DNA from: Pseudomonadota bacterium
GTDB lineage: Bacteria; Pseudomonadota; Gammaproteobacteria; Steroidobacterales; Steroidobacteraceae
Assembly (NCBI GenBank): GCA_016704655.1
Contig: JADIZR010000011.1
Coordinates: forward strand, 115,291-179,290
DNA length: 64,000 nucleotides
Direction: 5' to 3'
Shown here: positions 61,613-64,000 of the stretch, one piece after another
Layout: the number at the start of each line of letters is the position of its first letter
Numbering within the stretch: position 1 is the first letter of the stretch
Position numbers and translations under genes: made by a program
The notes under the pieces: model-generated
What the model was told of the DNA's origin: nothing
What the model saw: the letters and a program-made list of their open reading frames with translations, nothing else
Databases searched by the model: none

Positions 61613-62544
61613 ATGACCGGCCAGAACTCAGCGCCTGCCGCACCCGTCTCGCCGCGAGCGGGTGCCGGCCTCGCAGCCGCCATCTGCGCCTTCACGATCT
61701 GGGGCGTCCTGCCGCTCTATATGAAGCCGCTGCAGGCTGTGCCCGCGCTCGAGATCATGGCGCACCGCATCGTCTGGAGCTGCCTGCTGGTGTTCGCCTG
61801 GCTGCTCTGGCGGAGTGAAGTTGGTGCGGTGCGCACGGCGCTCGCAAATCCCGGCACTCGCTACCGGCTGATGATTACCGCCGTGCTGATCAGCATCAAC
61901 TGGTTGATCTACGTCTGGTCGATCGCCCACGGCCACGTGATCGACGCGAGCCTCGGCTACTTCATCAACCCGTTGCTCAACGTGGTGCTGGGTGTGCTGG
62001 TGCTCGGCGAGCGGCTCAACGTGGCGCAGAAGTTCGCCGTCGGCCTGGCCACGGTGGGCGTGCTTTACCTCGCCGTCATCGCCGGCCGGCCGCCCTGGAT
62101 CGCGCTCGTGCTCGCGGCCAGTTTCGGCGGGTACGGCCTGATCCGGAAGGTGGTGAAAGTCGAAGCCGTGCCAGGATTGGCCACCGAAACGCTGTTGCTC
62201 GCACCGTTCGCTTTGGGCTTCCTGTTTGGCTGCAACTGCAGGGCACGGGCGCGTTCGGTCATGCCGCCCCGCACGTCAATGCACTGCTGCTCGGCAGCGG
62301 TCTGGTCACCGCGCTGCCGCTAGCCCTCTTCGCCTATGGCGCGCGACTGATACCGCTGTCCACCGTGGGGCTGGTGCAGTACATCGGCCCCACGCTGCAA
62401 TTCCTGCTCGGGGTGTGGGTTTTCCAGGAAGCCTTCACCCTGCAGCGCGGGATCGGCTTCGCCTTCATCTGGGCCGCGCTCGCCGTCTATGCGAGCGACG
62501 GTCTCTGGCGCAGCCGCAAGCAATTGCCCTACTGGGGGCGCTGA
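61613..62544 (+). CDS. rarD: RarD/EamA-family transporter, one frameshift
   Basis: About 310 residues joined, with roughly ten membrane helices (GLAAAICAFTIWGVLPLYMKPL, IMAHRIVWSCLLVFAWLLW, SINWLIYVWSIAHGHVIDASLGYFINPL). FGGYGLIRKVVKVEAVPGL and FINPLLNVVLGVLVLGERL are RarD marks. The frame breaks after LAPFALGFLF at the T run 62225-62227; a missing T restores WLQLQGTGAF, LVTALPLALFAYGARLIPLSTVGLVQYIGPTL and ends at TGA 62544. The drug/metabolite transporter family; substrate unknown. Here the error is a deletion, unlike most others. Confidence 0.88.
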
Positions 62545-62548
62545 CTGT

Positions 62549-62923
62549 TCACGCCACCGCGAGGAAAAGCGCGACCACGCTGCCGATGCCGACGAACCAG
62601 GCCAGCGACCGCAGCGTCGCCATGTCGGCGACGTAGAACGCGATGTAGAAGAGACGCGCCAGGATGAACACGACCGCGAACAGGTCGATGCGTCCCTGCG
62701 GCGCACCGGCGACGTGGGCGATGATGACCGCGGCCGCGAAGAACGGGAACGCCTCGAAGCTGTTGTGCTGCGCCGCGTTCGCCCGCTTGCGGAAACCCGA
62801 CTGCGCATTGAGCCAGTCGCGGGGATTGCTGTTGTCGAAGCGCTCGCCGCCGATCTTGGCGGTCAGCGTGCCGAAGTACGGCAGGAAGCCCGCCACCAGC
62901 ACGCACCAGAAGGCGATCGTCAT
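62549..62923 (-). CDS. MAPEG family membrane protein
   Basis: 124 residues from ATG 62923 (MTIAFWCVLVAGFLPYFGTL). Four helices with LNAQSGFRKRANAAQHNSFEAFPFFAAAVIIAH, the conserved RAxxAQxNxxE signature of microsomal glutathione transferase-like proteins, and LARLFYIAFYVADMATLRSLAW. Function in bacteria is uncertain. Confidence 0.92.
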   Translation of the reverse strand: MTIAFWCVLVAGFLPYFGTLTAKIGGERFDNSNPRDWLNAQSGFRKRANAAQHNSFEAFPFFAAAVIIAHVAGAPQGRIDLFAVVFILARLFYIAFYVADMATLRSLAWFVGIGSVVALFLAVA

Positions 62924-63043
62924 GCTCGTTCCGCTCCCGTAGGGTTGTCTGGAACGGAGCATACCGGACGCCCACGGCGGGGGATCGCCCCGACTGTGAA
63001 GTTGGCGCCCAAGCCGCTACTCTTGCGGCACAGGATCCATCGC

Positions 63044-63355
63044 ATGCCGTCATTCAGAACCAGCAGCGCCGGACGCCGGTTGCTCGTGCACCACCGGCTG
63101 CGCGGTCGTGCCCATCCCACGTTCCCCTATTGGGAGCGGCTGCACCTGATGCTGCTCGAGGAAGCCGAAAAGCGCGGCAAGACCCCGCCGCCGGCCCCGT
63201 TGGTGCATGGGTTGGAGTCCGAGCCCACCAAGGCAGACCGCATGGAGCGGCTCGACGAACAGGTCTCCTGGGCGGACCGCAACCAGCTGCTGCACCGGAT
63301 CCAGATGTTCTTCGATGCCATGCCCGCGTCGGGCTGGGTCGAGACGGACAAGTAG
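63044..63355 (+). CDS. Hypothetical protein
   Basis: 103 codons from ATG 63044. The middle and end read as a natural soluble helical protein (YWERLHLMLLEEAEKRGKTPP, DEQVSWADRNQLLHRIQMFFDAM); the first 25 residues are Arg/His-rich and less convincing, so the real start may be an internal one. No family was recognised. The next small membrane gene starts just after its stop. Confidence 0.6.
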   Translation: MPSFRTSSAGRRLLVHHRLRGRAHPTFPYWERLHLMLLEEAEKRGKTPPPAPLVHGLESEPTKADRMERLDEQVSWADRNQLLHRIQMFFDAMPASGWVETDK

Positions 63356-63365
63356 CGGTCCGCGC

Positions 63366-63581
63366 TTGCGCATCGCCGGTCCGATCCTGCTCGTCTGGAC
63401 GCCGATTGGCGTGATTTTCGGCCTGCGTGAAGCCTGGCGGCTTGCGGGGCCGAAGATGGCGGTACTGATGGGGGCAATGATTGCGGTCGTCGGCGTGCTC
63501 GTCTGGTGGACCGTGCGGCGCATCCGGCAGGAGCGCGCGCACGAACGGGCACAGCTCGAGAAGCTGGCGAACGATCGTTGA
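63366..63581 (+). CDS. Small two-helix membrane protein
   Basis: 71 residues if TTG 63366 is the start. Helices GPILLVWTPIGVIFGLREAW and KMAVLMGAMIAVVGVLVWWTV, then a basic coiled tail RRIRQERAHERAQLEKLAND. It starts 11 bases after the previous stop and is probably co-transcribed. No family recognised; third-position G/C is high, supporting translation. Confidence 0.6.
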   Translation: MRIAGPILLVWTPIGVIFGLREAWRLAGPKMAVLMGAMIAVVGVLVWWTVRRIRQERAHERAQLEKLANDR

Positions 63582-63614
63582 TCGCTCAGCCAGCTGCGCC
63601 ATCGACTGGCCGGC

Positions 63615-64000
63615 TCAGCGCCGGTTGACGAGCCACAACCCCGCGAGACACAGCACGATGCCGACGCCGTGCGAGAGGTCGAGCTTCTCGCGAAACACCA
63701 GCACGCCGATACCCACGAGCAGCATGGCGGCCGCAGTCTGCGTGACCAGCGCGCCTAGACTCACTTCGAATCCCGTGCGATAGAGCAGGATGAAGCCCAG
63801 GTCGAGCCCGATGATCGCGAGCGCCAGTGCAATCGCGGTCCAGTTGAGCTGGCGCATTTCTTCACGCCATGCAAATTCGCCGGGGGCGAGCACGAGCACG
63901 CCCGCGAACAGGACAGTTACGGCGCCGTACGTCAGCATCAGCGACAGGAACGGGTTCGCGCCGGCCGGCGTCAGCTTGAGGATGACGTGATAGGCGACCG
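63615..64000 (-). CDS. EamA/DMT-type transporter, partial
   Basis: The gene enters from the window end; 127 C-terminal residues are seen. Helices AYHVILKLTPAGANPFLSLML, YGAVTVLFAGVLVLAPG, WTAIALALAIIGLDLGFILLYR, and ALVTQTAAAMLLVGIGVLVFREKL ending GIVLCLAGLWLVNRR. EKL followed by GIVLCLAGL is the DMT superfamily C-terminal pattern. About 130 residues with four helices suggests a single-repeat EamA-type protein, almost complete here. Substrate unknown. Confidence 0.85.
   Translation of the reverse strand, partial: VAYHVILKLTPAGANPFLSLMLTYGAVTVLFAGVLVLAPGEFAWREEMRQLNWTAIALALAIIGLDLGFILLYRTGFEVSLGALVTQTAAAMLLVGIGVLVFREKLDLSHGVGIVLCLAGLWLVNRR

Noticed and set aside
1..64000. CRISPR arrays, tRNA, rRNA, integrase or complete insertion sequence
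   Set aside because: No regularly spaced direct repeats, cloverleaf-like sequence, rRNA core or transposase motif was recognised by eye.

Overview
The window is GC-rich DNA with densely packed genes on both strands. Codons end mostly in G or C. Gene content points to a Gram-negative gammaproteobacterium, most likely near Steroidobacterales, Nevskiales or Xanthomonadales: WaaA and KdkA (LPS core), SlyX, GlnE, a YgbA-type protein, a Pcm/TolC pair, a cyclic beta-glucan synthase and several TonB-dependent functions. The placement is inferred from gene content only. I saw no rRNA, tRNA, CRISPR array, integrase or intact insertion sequence.

Layout. 1-4454: a minus-strand set with an amidohydrolase, a broken PNPOx-like flavoprotein and an MttB-type methyltransferase cut by the window edge, plus a diguanylate cyclase and a superoxide dismutase. 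4509-12848: one giant NdvB-type cyclic beta-1,2-glucan synthase. 13146-18831: envelope genes (phospholipase D lipoprotein, glycine-zipper protein, tiny membrane protein), two tandem Crp/Fnr regulators and a DUF885 protein. 18853-22341: secreted barnase-like RNase with barstar, then arginase and ornithine cyclodeaminase facing an Lrp regulator. 22401-33411: housekeeping genes (GST, SlyX, HU, MOSC, a GGDEF-EAL protein, Pcm, TolC, WaaA, KdkA, a GT9 glycosyltransferase, a zinc-finger protein). 33696-38383: an unusual plus-strand signalling cluster: a TonB protein with a receiver-like cytoplasmic domain, a CheA-like membrane kinase, CheY and CheX. 38409-43291: minus-strand apt, MFS, glnE and DUF6165 run. 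43405-44088: a nitroreductase.

44337-60339 is the accessory part. It is a catabolic island with two parallel modules. Each has a SusC-unrelated TonB receptor and a LuxR-type regulator of the same unusual family. One module carries a class III aminotransferase, a SnoaL-like lipoprotein and an MFS transporter. The other carries a RidA-type imine hydrolase and a Tat-exported SpdH-like amine oxidase. A thioesterase and an Old Yellow Enzyme lie on the left edge. A near-identical 21-bp site sits before the left-edge genes and before the first receptor. I infer uptake and oxidative or transaminative breakdown of an amine-containing compound; the substrate is unknown. 60663-64000 returns to ordinary genes: YgbA-like, thioesterase, RarD, MAPEG, small proteins and an EamA transporter.

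Caution: at least eight genes, including glnE, are interrupted by single-base indels, nearly all in short homopolymers. This looks more like sequencing or assembly error than gene decay, so the affected entries are described as one gene across the break.
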